Below, in pieces: positions 16,774-25,081 of a stretch of 64,000 nt of DNA. A program made the position numbers and the translations under genes. The stretch comes from Paractinoplanes bogorensis (GTDB lineage: Bacteria; Actinomycetota; Actinomycetes; Mycobacteriales; Micromonosporaceae), in the NCBI RefSeq assembly GCF_018829635.1, contig NZ_JAHKKG010000011.1:62001-126000 (forward strand). The letters run 5' to 3'. The notes beneath the pieces are model-generated. The model was not told the DNA's origin and did not search any database. It saw only the letters and a list, made by a program, of their open reading frames with translations. The stretch's first letter is position 1. Every line of letters begins with the position of its first letter.

Positions 16774-17380
16774 GGTTCTCCTCCTGCTGAGGCGCGGTGG
16801 CGGGTTCGGTCCACCGGTGGACGCGGACGGTGGCGGGGGTGAGCACGCGCCCCGAGGTGGTGTCGAGGTAGCCGTCGCTCAGCACGTCGGCGATGCAGCC
16901 GTCCTCGTCGGGCCGGGAAGCGGGAAGAACGGCGGCGGGCCGATGCCGGGTGCCGTCGAACCGGTCACCCGGCACGGGCCGGATGGCGCCGACACCGCCC
17001 CGCTCGAGAGTCAGCTCGACCGACTGGGCGAACGAGTCGAGCAGGCCCGCCACCTGGTCGGCGGTGACCCCGGCCGGGACGGAGGCGGCCTGCCGGATGA
17101 GGTCGTTGCGCAGCCGCTGCAGGTCGGTCAGCAGTGGCATGAGGACCATCCGGCGTTCCCCGGCCCGCAGCTTCTGGTTGTCGTCGTGCAGGCGTTCGAT
17201 CATGCGGTCGCGGCCGGCCGACCGCTCGTCGGCCGCCCGCAGCTCCTGGCGCAGCGCGCCGACGGCGGCGCCGAGCTCGGTCAGGCGCCCCTCGAGATCC
17301 GGCGCCGCCTCCGGAAGAGACTCGGCCACGGCCGGTTCCTCCGGGGCGGCCGCCGCCCCCGGCGTCTCGTGAAGTGTCAT
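16766..17380 (-). CDS. GrpE-like nucleotide exchange factor
   Basis: This 204-residue protein has the GrpE layout: a disordered acidic N-terminus, a long coiled-coil helix (about residues 29-85, LEGRLTELGAAVGALRQELRA and on), then the helical bundle with LMPLLTDLQRLRNDLIRQ, and a C-terminal beta wing containing GCIADVLSDGYLD. GrpE releases ADP from Hsp70, and an Hsp70 gene follows with an 8-base overlap. It is the first gene of the ten-gene operon. ATG 17380 has AGGA seven bases upstream. The chromosomal dnaK operon normally has its own grpE, so this is an accessory copy dedicated to the local Hsp70s. Confidence 0.8.
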   Translation of the reverse strand: MTLHETPGAAAAPEEPAVAESLPEAAPDLEGRLTELGAAVGALRQELRAADERSAGRDRMIERLHDDNQKLRAGERRMVLMPLLTDLQRLRNDLIRQAASVPAGVTADQVAGLLDSFAQSVELTLERGGVGAIRPVPGDRFDGTRHRPAAVLPASRPDEDGCIADVLSDGYLDTTSGRVLTPATVRVHRWTEPATAPQQEENHV

Positions 17381-17453
17381 GCCGAGTCCTGACGGACAGC
17401 TCTCGCCCGCCCGTTCCGCGCTCCGGTCCGTCAGTACCGCATCGACGGCGTGA

Positions 17454-18884
17454 GTGAGCTCGGATCGGAGGGCGATGAAGCCGGTGATGCGGGCAAGGGC
17501 GCCCGAGGCGCGCCCGGCGGAGGCCGGCTTCCGTCTGCTGTGGCCCGATGCCGCCAAGCGGGTGCTGCGTGGCGAGACAGCGCGGTTGCGCCGGCTGGCC
17601 GTCCATCTACCACCCATGGAGCCGGCCGACGTCGCTCGGTTCGACGACTTCTGCGAGGCGGCCGCGGTCCGGCGCATGCGAGAACGGCAGATCCTGCTCG
17701 TCGCCTATCTGGCGGTCGGGATCCTGGCCGCCGCGCCCAGCGTGTGGCTGGTCGCCACGACATTTCGCGCCCGCCCGGCCGCGTTTCTGGGATACGTCGT
17801 GACCGCAGTGGTGCTCACCGTGCCCGCCGCGTGGGCGTTGCGGGGCCGCCGGATCTTCTCACCGCTGCTGGTGGCGGGTTTCGCCGCTGCCGCCTACGCC
17901 GCGGTCTGGTCCTATCTGGCCGTGACACCGTGGTGGGACGCGCGCTGGATGCTCCTCGTCCCGCCCGCCGCCGGCACCGGCATAGCGCTCGGTGCCGCTC
18001 TCACGTTCGCCATGATCATCTTTGCGCTGCTCGGCCGGGCGGTGATGGCGCTGGCCACACGCGCCCGATCGGGTGACCGGCAGCTGCCGGTGCGGGCCTT
18101 CGACCATCTGCTCGAGGTGATCGAGCTGCTCAAACGCACCGATACGCGCCCGGGGGACGGCCGCCGCGAAAAGATCGACCGGAAGCTGCGGATGGCGTCG
18201 GTGACCTTGGCGATGATGGCGCACGGGGGCCGGCCGGTCGGACGGCGGGGTCGCCGTCATCGCCGCGAGCTCCAGGCTCAGCAGAAGCAGATCAACAAGA
18301 TGCTGCTCGAACCCAATCCGCTGCTCGGACTGGCGTCCAACGACAGGACCCTGCTCGACCAGACCACCACCTGCCTGCTCGGGCTGTGCCGCGATCAGCT
18401 CGGCGATGTGCTGCGCGATGTGCGGGAAGAGCCGATCGTGGTGGTGTCCTCGCCACGGGCCGGACGGCGGCGCCGCCGGCTGTCGGCGGAGGCGTCCCGC
18501 CGGTGGCGCCGGGCCGCGGGGCTGGTCGGGCCGGCTCTGATCCTCATCGCCCTCAACCAGTTCGGCTTCCCGATGCCCGCTCCGGTGGTCGGGGTTCTGG
18601 GTGCTTTCTGTGCGCTGGTGCTGGTCGTCGGCATCTTCTTCAACTTCTATCCGGATCCGGACGCCTTCCTCAAGGTCGTGACCAACGCCGCGAAGGCCAT
18701 CCAGGGCGGGGTCATGGGAGCCCGGTCGGCACTCGGCGCCTCCGATGCGGAGGAGCCCCCGGCCGACGAGCCCGGTGACCCAGCCGGTGAGCCCGCTGAC
18801 CCGGCCGGCGAGTCCGGTGAGCCGGCCGCGGTGCCGGAGCAGCGGGACGGGGTCGACGACAAGCCGAGCGCCGACCGGGCGTAG
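17454..18884 (+). CDS. Multi-pass membrane protein of unknown function
   Basis: The 476-residue protein has four closely spaced transmembrane helices at about residues 78-190, a cytosolic helical region of about 160 residues rich in basic residues (for example VGRRGRRHRRELQAQQ), and two more helices at about 355-400. The tail is Pro/Asp/Glu-rich (EEPPADEPGDPAGEP and on). The start may be GTG 17454 or ATG 17475; the latter has GGAGG close upstream. It is divergent from the grpE-like gene across a 73-base gap, so the two may share regulation, and it ends directly against the stop of the convergent TPR-like gene. I recognise no family. Its place between two conflict operons suggests a membrane role in the same response. 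Confidence 0.7.
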   Translation: MSSDRRAMKPVMRARAPEARPAEAGFRLLWPDAAKRVLRGETARLRRLAVHLPPMEPADVARFDDFCEAAAVRRMRERQILLVAYLAVGILAAAPSVWLVATTFRARPAAFLGYVVTAVVLTVPAAWALRGRRIFSPLLVAGFAAAAYAAVWSYLAVTPWWDARWMLLVPPAAGTGIALGAALTFAMIIFALLGRAVMALATRARSGDRQLPVRAFDHLLEVIELLKRTDTRPGDGRREKIDRKLRMASVTLAMMAHGGRPVGRRGRRHRRELQAQQKQINKMLLEPNPLLGLASNDRTLLDQTTTCLLGLCRDQLGDVLRDVREEPIVVVSSPRAGRRRRRLSAEASRRWRRAAGLVGPALILIALNQFGFPMPAPVVGVLGAFCALVLVVGIFFNFYPDPDAFLKVVTNAAKAIQGGVMGARSALGASDAEEPPADEPGDPAGEPADPAGESGEPAAVPEQRDGVDDKPSADRA

Positions 18885-19991
18885 TCAGCGCTGATCGCGG
18901 AGGATCGCGGCCAGCTCGTCGGTGATGTCCAGCGGGCCCAGCCGGGTGGTCGCGCGGTTCAGGGCGTCCGCCGCCGCCGTGAAGTCGTCCTCGGGCCAAC
19001 CCCCGGATCCGCCCCGCGCCCGGTGCCGCAGCGCCACCGCGAGCAGCAGGTGGTTCGCGCCGTCGTCCGGCTCGGCCGCGGCGATCCCCGCGGTCAGGGC
19101 GACCAGATCGTCCGTACGGCTGCGTGTCACCCGATCGTGCAACAGCTCGCGGGCACTCGCGATCGGATCGTCCGGGTGCGGCAGCAACGTGCGCAGGGCC
19201 CGCCGCAGGGCAGCGACATCAGGTCCGGCGGCCTGCTTCGCCGACGGCCGGAACGAGCCACGGGCCGAGGGCACGTCGATCACCGCGACCGGACGGTCGG
19301 CCGGGGGAGTGCGGGCCAGCAGGTCGCCGCTCCAGGGCGTCAGCATGATTCCCGGTCCGGCCTGCTTCTGCAGGTCGCGCAGTCGCCGGAACGCCTCCGC
19401 GATCCCGCTCGGCCGCAGGTTCCCCCGGTCGCTCACGACAGCCCGGAGGACGCCCACCATTTCCAGCATCGTCCGGACCACCGCCTCGGCCTGGGCACCC
19501 AGCGACGGACCGGCCAGGGCATCGCGGAAACACTGCTCGGCCCGATCGAGGTCGGCCGGTGCCCCCGGGTTGCCCAGAGGGCGGGCCATCACCCGCCGCA
19601 GGTGCAACTGGCCGAGCATCATCCGGGCCGGCAGATGCAGGGCCGGCGGCAGTTGTGCGAAGGCCAGACCCTCGTTCAGCAGTTCGATGCCGCGATCCCG
19701 GTCCTCCTTGGCACTGAGGTGGCCCACGTGCCGCATCGCGTACAGCTGGCCGAGCAGGGCTGCCACCTGCCCGCGCCAGGCGTCGGCCGGATCGAAGTAC
19801 CCGTACGCCTCCTCCAGGACCCGGATGTCCTCGTCCAGATAGGGCCGCGCCGCCCGTTGCCCCGGCCCGGCCCGCCAGTACGCCTCGGCGAGCGCCTGCC
19901 CCAGCCGCAGCAAAGGTCCGGTGCGGGCCGGCCCCCGGTGGTGCTGGACCTCGGCCCGAAGAGCCTGCAGCGTCTCGTCGGTGTCGCTCAT
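18885..19991 (-). CDS. Helical TPR-like protein downstream of CHAT gene
   Basis: The 368-residue protein is almost wholly alpha-helical. Repeated amphipathic pairs such as LRLGQALAEAYWRAG, ALLGQLYAMRHVGHL and HLLLAVALRHRARGG resemble tetratricopeptide repeats. A short beta/loop insert (PWSGDLLARTPPADRPVAV) lies in the middle. ATG 19991 overlaps the CHAT stop (ATGA), so the two proteins are made together. TPR-CHAT pairs are common: the TPR part binds the trigger and the CHAT protease cuts. This gene could therefore be the sensor or substrate of the neighbouring protease. A larger open frame continuing upstream to 22280 is the shadow of the CHAT gene. Confidence 0.65.
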   Translation of the reverse strand: MSDTDETLQALRAEVQHHRGPARTGPLLRLGQALAEAYWRAGPGQRAARPYLDEDIRVLEEAYGYFDPADAWRGQVAALLGQLYAMRHVGHLSAKEDRDRGIELLNEGLAFAQLPPALHLPARMMLGQLHLRRVMARPLGNPGAPADLDRAEQCFRDALAGPSLGAQAEAVVRTMLEMVGVLRAVVSDRGNLRPSGIAEAFRRLRDLQKQAGPGIMLTPWSGDLLARTPPADRPVAVIDVPSARGSFRPSAKQAAGPDVAALRRALRTLLPHPDDPIASARELLHDRVTRSRTDDLVALTAGIAAAEPDDGANHLLLAVALRHRARGGSGGWPEDDFTAAADALNRATTRLGPLDITDELAAILRDQR

Positions 19992-22537
19992 CGTCCACCG
20001 TGCACAAACCCGGCCCAGCTGACGACCGCGGCCGCCTCGGGTCGTTCGGCCTGTTCGCGCAGCGGCTCGGGCATGTCGGGCCAGATCCGGCGGCGCGGAT
20101 CGAGCATCCAGAGCTGGGCCCGGCGCAGCGCGTCCCACGGCGCGAGCCGGTCGACCATCACGCCCCGGTGGAACGCGTACATCAGCACCGACGTCCCGTG
20201 GTCGGGGACCTTCCACTGGGTCGACAACACGGTCCGGGCTCCGGCCGCGAGGAACGCCGTGCCCAGGCTGTACGCCTCGTCGTAGCCGGTCACCGAGCGC
20301 CCGGTGCTGCAGGCGGCCAGCACGACCAGGCCGAGCGGGCGGTCCGGCACCCGGTCGAGCGTGCCGCCCAGGCTGCTCGCGGCGAGCTTGCCGTCGGCGA
20401 GTTGCAGCCAGGACCCGCCCGGCTCGGCGATGCCGTGGCAGGCCATGTGCAGCATCGACCCCGCCCCCGGGCCGGTCGTGGCCAGCCACCGGTCGAGGTC
20501 GGCCCGGGTGCCCGAGCCGGAGTGGCCGCGGGAACCGTCCGGTCGCCGTCCGACGTACCGCGCGCCCAGGTAGAACGAGCGGTGCACGGCGTACGCCTCG
20601 GTGCGCGCCGACGGCAGGTCGGCCAGCGGGTCGCCGACGATCAGGCCGAGCGGCTGGGGCGGCACCGGCGCCAGTCCGGCGCTGTGGCAGAACAGCCGGG
20701 CCGAGGCCGCCTGGGAGATGGCGATCAGCTGCACCGCGTACGTGCCGTCGCGTCGCCGGGCCGCATGCCAGGGCACCCGGGCCAGCACCCCCATGGGCAC
20801 CAGGACCACCCGCGGCGGCCGGGCCGGCGGGGTGATCCGCGCGAGGTAGCCGCGGTAGATCGGCCCGATCGCGGCCCGCCAGGCCCAGTCGCACAGCGCG
20901 TCCAGGTGGGTCGGCTCCGATGCGGCGAGGTACGCGTCGAGGTCGGGCGCCGCGTCGAGGCGCAGCTCGGGCAGGGCCGAGTAGCTCAGGCTGCCGTGGG
21001 CCGACACCATGACGGCGTACCCCGGGACCGGGCCGTCGGCCGGCAGCAGATAGATCAGGGCGTCGGCGTCCACCGCGGCCAGCGCGGCGCCGATCTCGTC
21101 CGGGCCTGGCGGCCGGGTGGTGGCCCAGCCCAGGTCCGTGTCGGAGAGCGCCTCCAGCACGTCCCGCCGCAGCGCCCGCGAGGGGCCGGTGCCACCGGCG
21201 ACCGCGGCCCGCCACCGGGCCGCCAGATCGTCCTGCCCGGCCGTGTCGAGCCGCTCGGCCACCGTCCGCACCTGGGTGGCCGCGAACAGGGCCAGTCCCC
21301 GGCCCGAGTCCAGGGCCCGCGCGGCCTCGGCCGGATCGTTGGCCACCAGGCATTTCCGGGCGATGTCGGCGGCGTCCGTGGCGGCGTGCCGGGCGGCGAC
21401 GGTGGCCGAGCGCAGGTCGGGCTGGGCCAGCACCTGCCAGAGGTGCGCGCCCATCGCGTCGACCGCGCCGACGTGCCCGCCGGGGGAGCGGCCGAGCCGG
21501 TAGCGGACGTCGGCCAGCATCTCGGCGATCCAGGTGGAGTGCAGGTTGCCGGGCCCGCCGGTCAGCCGGCGCGCCTCGACGAGCAGTTCCTCGGCCTCGG
21601 GCAGCCGGTCCACCCGGTTCATGACCTCGGACTGCCGGTAGAGCGCGAGGGCCAGCGCGGTCAGGTGGAACGGGCGGCGGTGGTGCGCCGGGTCGATCCC
21701 GGCCAGGGCCTCGCGCAGGGTGGCGATCGCCGCGGCGATCCGGTCCGGGTCGGTCTCCTCGGCGAGCCCGGCCGTGCCCAGCACGGTCAGGCTGAGGGCC
21801 CGGTCGGCCGCGCCGGGCGGGACCAGGTCCGGGTCGGGGCGTCCGCCGGTCTGCAGGATGTCGGCCTGTGCGAGTGCGTCCTCCATGGCCGTCCGGACCG
21901 GATCGCCGTCGGGCAGCCGTTCCGAGACCGTCCGGAGCCGGGCCATCAGCGGTTTCAGGTCGTCCCCCCGGCGCTGGGCCGTCATCAGATCCTTGAGGGC
22001 GACCATCAGGTCGGCCATCGCCCCGCCGGCCGCCGCGGCGAAGGTGGCGGCCTGCTCGAGCAGGTCCTCGGTGGCCGCCGCGTCCCCCTCGGTCACGGCC
22101 CGGCCGAACTCGAGCCCGAGCCGCACCGAGGCGAACACCGGAGCCAGGGCCGGCTCGGCGGCCGCCTCCGCGGCCAGCGCATCGATCTCGGCCAGGGCCG
22201 CCCCGAGGTCGGGCAGCTCCCCGTCGGCCGCGGACTGACCGAGGGCCAGCGCGCACGCCGCCGCCCGCAGTGGCCGCCACTGCTCCGCGGGCGGCGGATC
22301 GTGATCGGCCGCCGTCACCAGGCCCGCCAGCGCGCGGTACCGGGCCGGGACGGTCTGCGGCCGGCCCCGGACGCAGGCGTGCACCAGCGCGGCGGCCAGG
22401 GCGGACCGGCCCGGGGCCTCGGCCGCCAGCCGCTCGAAGTCGCCGATCGCGGCGTCGAGATCGCCGCCGCCACCGGCCACGGCCCAGACGATGCGGGCGA
22501 TCCGGCCCTGGTCCTCCGTGGAGACAGGTGTGGTCAC
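19988..22537 (-). CDS. CHAT-domain (caspase-like) protease with helical repeats
   Basis: The 849-residue protein has an N-terminal half of TPR-like helical repeats and a C-terminal CHAT domain, a caspase-like peptidase fold, from about residue 560. The catalytic pair is visible: His701 in MLHMACHG and Cys743 in VLAACSTG, each after a hydrophobic beta strand as in caspases and separases. A conserved 'VLVPMGVLARVPWHA' strand precedes them. CHAT proteases are effectors in bacterial programmed-cell-death and anti-phage systems. GTG 22537 overlaps the upstream stop (GTGA). It is the middle gene of a three-gene operon between the sigma-like and TPR-like genes. Confidence 0.9.
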   Translation of the reverse strand: MTTPVSTEDQGRIARIVWAVAGGGGDLDAAIGDFERLAAEAPGRSALAAALVHACVRGRPQTVPARYRALAGLVTAADHDPPPAEQWRPLRAAACALALGQSAADGELPDLGAALAEIDALAAEAAAEPALAPVFASVRLGLEFGRAVTEGDAAATEDLLEQAATFAAAAGGAMADLMVALKDLMTAQRRGDDLKPLMARLRTVSERLPDGDPVRTAMEDALAQADILQTGGRPDPDLVPPGAADRALSLTVLGTAGLAEETDPDRIAAAIATLREALAGIDPAHHRRPFHLTALALALYRQSEVMNRVDRLPEAEELLVEARRLTGGPGNLHSTWIAEMLADVRYRLGRSPGGHVGAVDAMGAHLWQVLAQPDLRSATVAARHAATDAADIARKCLVANDPAEAARALDSGRGLALFAATQVRTVAERLDTAGQDDLAARWRAAVAGGTGPSRALRRDVLEALSDTDLGWATTRPPGPDEIGAALAAVDADALIYLLPADGPVPGYAVMVSAHGSLSYSALPELRLDAAPDLDAYLAASEPTHLDALCDWAWRAAIGPIYRGYLARITPPARPPRVVLVPMGVLARVPWHAARRRDGTYAVQLIAISQAASARLFCHSAGLAPVPPQPLGLIVGDPLADLPSARTEAYAVHRSFYLGARYVGRRPDGSRGHSGSGTRADLDRWLATTGPGAGSMLHMACHGIAEPGGSWLQLADGKLAASSLGGTLDRVPDRPLGLVVLAACSTGRSVTGYDEAYSLGTAFLAAGARTVLSTQWKVPDHGTSVLMYAFHRGVMVDRLAPWDALRRAQLWMLDPRRRIWPDMPEPLREQAERPEAAAVVSWAGFVHGGR

Positions 22538-23520
22538 ACAGTGATCTGACGGACGATCGCCAGCACCTCGCGCACGATCCGCCCGGCCGTGTCGTCGTCG
22601 GCCAGCCGGACCGGCAGGAACTCCTCGCCGGCCGGTACCGTCCCCGGTTCCCGGTCGATCAGTTCGGCCCCGGTGCCGCCGAGGAAGAGGGCCGAGATGA
22701 CCGGCAGGACGGCTTCCCGTTCGTCCAGGCCGGCGCGCAGCCGGGCGGTGATGGCGGACAGCGCCAGCGCGGCCAGGTCCTGGGCGTGGGTGTCGTCCTG
22801 GTCGTCCGGACCGTAGGGTCGCAGCGGCCGCGGATCGGTGGCGGCGTCGCCGGCCGGCGGCGAGAGCGGGGCATCCTTGCGGCCCAGCGGACGCTCGACA
22901 TGGTCGGCGTACCACTGGCCGCGCTGCCGCATGACGTTCAGCACGTGGCTCACCTCCGATTCCACCGTCCTGGGCGTGCTGTGCTCGTGGTCCCCGGTGA
23001 TCAGGGCCCGGCGTTGCGACCATTCGTCCAAGGGCCACAGCGAGGATCCGGCGTCGGCCGGGATCCCCACCCAGACCAGGATCAGCCGGGCCAGCTCGAG
23101 CAGCCAGCGGTCGTGCCCGAGCCCGGTCTCGAGCGCCTTGGTGATCCGGGGACGCTGGAGCGCGCCGCGTTCGCCCCGGCGGCGGCGATGCGCGTCGACG
23201 GCCGCGCCGGGCGCCCGGCAGGCCAGCCAGGAGTCCAGATCGGTGATCGGGGTCCGGGTCGCCAGCAGACGGTCGATCAGGGCCTCGACATCGTCGGAGA
23301 AGGCGTCCAGGCAGGCCGTGGTCAGGTGCCGGAAGCCGCGCAGACAGCCGCGGTGCCCCCGGCGGAGCTCGACCTTGCGGGTGACGACGGTGAAGACGAT
23401 CGGATGCACGATGGCGTGGATCGCCGCGCGCAGTCGGCGCCGGGTGGCGTCGTCCGCGGTGGACATCGTGGAGGCCAGAGATCCGGTGGCGGCAAGGAGA
23501 CGAACGTTCGGGACCATCAT
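22534..23520 (-). CDS. Helical protein, possibly sigma-region-2-like
   Basis: This 328-residue cytosolic protein is the first gene of the CHAT operon. The N-terminal half contains a segment that looks like sigma-70 region 2 ('DAFSDDVEALIDRLL', then 'DLDSWLACRAPGAAVDAHRR', then a run of arginines), which is where extracytoplasmic sigma factors contact the -10 element. No region 4 helix-turn-helix is obvious; the second half is different and Asp/Gly-rich. It may be a degenerate sigma-like adaptor instead of a true sigma factor. The start is one of two adjacent ATGs (23520 or 23517), with AGGGG just upstream. The resemblance is visual only. Confidence 0.55.
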   Translation of the reverse strand: MMVPNVRLLAATGSLASTMSTADDATRRRLRAAIHAIVHPIVFTVVTRKVELRRGHRGCLRGFRHLTTACLDAFSDDVEALIDRLLATRTPITDLDSWLACRAPGAAVDAHRRRRGERGALQRPRITKALETGLGHDRWLLELARLILVWVGIPADAGSSLWPLDEWSQRRALITGDHEHSTPRTVESEVSHVLNVMRQRGQWYADHVERPLGRKDAPLSPPAGDAATDPRPLRPYGPDDQDDTHAQDLAALALSAITARLRAGLDEREAVLPVISALFLGGTGAELIDREPGTVPAGEEFLPVRLADDDTAGRIVREVLAIVRQITV

Positions 23521-23588
23521 TTCCCCTGGTGATCATGGAAGGCCGGCCGGTCCGTCAGTAAGGAGGCGAAGCGGGCGGAAGGATGCCG

Positions 23589-25073
23589 ATGAGCAAGCTG
23601 CGGGCATGGATCGTGGTCGGGGTCGCGATCCTGGTGAGTGCGGTCGCCGCACCGGTGCGGGCCGCTCCGGCCGACGCCGACGCCGTCTACGGCGCGCTGC
23701 GGGTCAACAGCGTGCCGGCCGACTACGTGGTGATGGTGGACGTGTCCGGCTCGATGAACGGGCCGCGCTACGCCCAGGTCAGGCGCAGTCTGAGCGCCTT
23801 CCTGGCCGCCCTCGCCCCGGACGATCAGGTCACGCTCGTCCCGTTCGCCGAGAAGCCGCGATCCGCGCGGACAAGTGCCGCCGGGCGCTCGGCGACCCAG
23901 CTCATGCGGCAGCTGCCCACGGTGGCCGACGGTCAGTCGACGGACATCGGCGCGGCCCTGGAGAAGAGCGTCGACGTGCTCAGCCGCTCCGGCGCCCCGG
24001 CGGTGGCGACCGTGGTGCTGCTGACCGACGGGGAGCACCGGCCGCCGGGGGCCAGCCCGTACCCGTTCACCACCGGATATCAGTGGAACGTGCTGGCCCA
24101 GCGGGCGCGCAAACTCCGGAAGGCGTCGCTGCAGGCCTTCGCCGTCCCGCTGTCCGCCGACACCGGCGCGCCGTTGCTGGCCAAGGTCTTTCCCGGCGCC
24201 CGCACCCTGCGGATCACCGGGATCGACCGGCTCACGGCCGCGCTCGACCAGCCCAAACGTGAGGCTCGGGCGGCCAAGGCCCGGGGGCTGCTGGCCGAGG
24301 ACGCCCGTCGCGGTCTCACCGTGCAATGGCCGGCCGGTCCGATCGGCCACGGTCACACTTCTTTTCCCGTACGCCTGGTGTCGGCCAACCGCTACGTGCC
24401 GTTGACCGTCGAGCGTCTCGCCGTGACGAGCGGCCATGCCGGCGTACGGGTGAGCGTGCCGGACACGGCGATCACCGTGCCCGCGGGTGGCTCGGTCACG
24501 GTGCCGATCGAGGTCGGCTGGGATGCCGGCCCACTCCACTTCGCCCCGCTGGCCACCGTCCGCGACACCGCCGCGCTCAGCCTCAGCGGCCAGGTCGGCT
24601 CGCCGTGGACCCCGGTGATCGCCGGTGAGCTCGGGCTGCCGTTCGCGCCCGGGCTGAGTCCGGCCGGGCACGACGCCGAGCTGTCGGCCCAGCGGGGGAG
24701 CGTCGTCCGCTGGGTGGTGGGCCTGGCCCTGCTGATCGCGCTGGTGCTGATCGCCCGGTGGGGACGCCGGCAACGGTTGCGGCCCGCGCTGTCCGGCCGC
24801 CTCGTGGTGCGGGCGGGCGAGCGGGAACGGGTGCTCACCCTGTCGGGCCGGGGCGTCACCCTCACCGCCGGGACGGCCGGCGTGCCCGGCGCGGGCACCG
24901 TGGTGGCCGTCCGCAGCTCGCTCGGATCGAGTGTGGACCTGCGGATCACCTACTCGCCGGACGGCAGCGAAGGCCGCCGCGAGAGCCACGACTGCGGGCC
25001 GGGCGACACGGTGGAGATCGGCGGGGTGCGTTTCACCTGGCGGGACTCGACGGCCGTGGCGGTTCACCGGTGA
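23589..25073 (+). CDS. Membrane-anchored extracellular vWA protein
   Basis: The 494-residue protein starts with a signal peptide (MSKLRAWIVVGVAILVSAVAAPVRA). A vWA domain follows, with MIDAS DVSGSMNG, the Thr in QSTDIGAAL and LLTDGEH. After a beta-rich region there is one transmembrane helix near residues 375-395 (WVVGLALLIALVLIARW), then a cytosolic beta domain of about 95 residues. The topology puts the vWA domain outside and a small domain inside. ATG 23589 has GGAAGG six bases upstream and is preferred over ATG 23583, where the same sequence would abut the start. It is divergent from the CHAT operon across a 68-base gap and could be its surface sensor; this is inference. Confidence 0.85.
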   Translation: MSKLRAWIVVGVAILVSAVAAPVRAAPADADAVYGALRVNSVPADYVVMVDVSGSMNGPRYAQVRRSLSAFLAALAPDDQVTLVPFAEKPRSARTSAAGRSATQLMRQLPTVADGQSTDIGAALEKSVDVLSRSGAPAVATVVLLTDGEHRPPGASPYPFTTGYQWNVLAQRARKLRKASLQAFAVPLSADTGAPLLAKVFPGARTLRITGIDRLTAALDQPKREARAAKARGLLAEDARRGLTVQWPAGPIGHGHTSFPVRLVSANRYVPLTVERLAVTSGHAGVRVSVPDTAITVPAGGSVTVPIEVGWDAGPLHFAPLATVRDTAALSLSGQVGSPWTPVIAGELGLPFAPGLSPAGHDAELSAQRGSVVRWVVGLALLIALVLIARWGRRQRLRPALSGRLVVRAGERERVLTLSGRGVTLTAGTAGVPGAGTVVAVRSSLGSSVDLRITYSPDGSEGRRESHDCGPGDTVEIGGVRFTWRDSTAVAVHR

Positions 25074-25081
25074 CCTCCGCC

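Noticed and set aside
20000..22549. 849-residue plus-strand open frame
   Set aside because: It is the reverse-complement shadow of the CHAT gene: low-complexity Gly/Arg/Pro sequence without any domain, while the minus strand has an intact CHAT active site.
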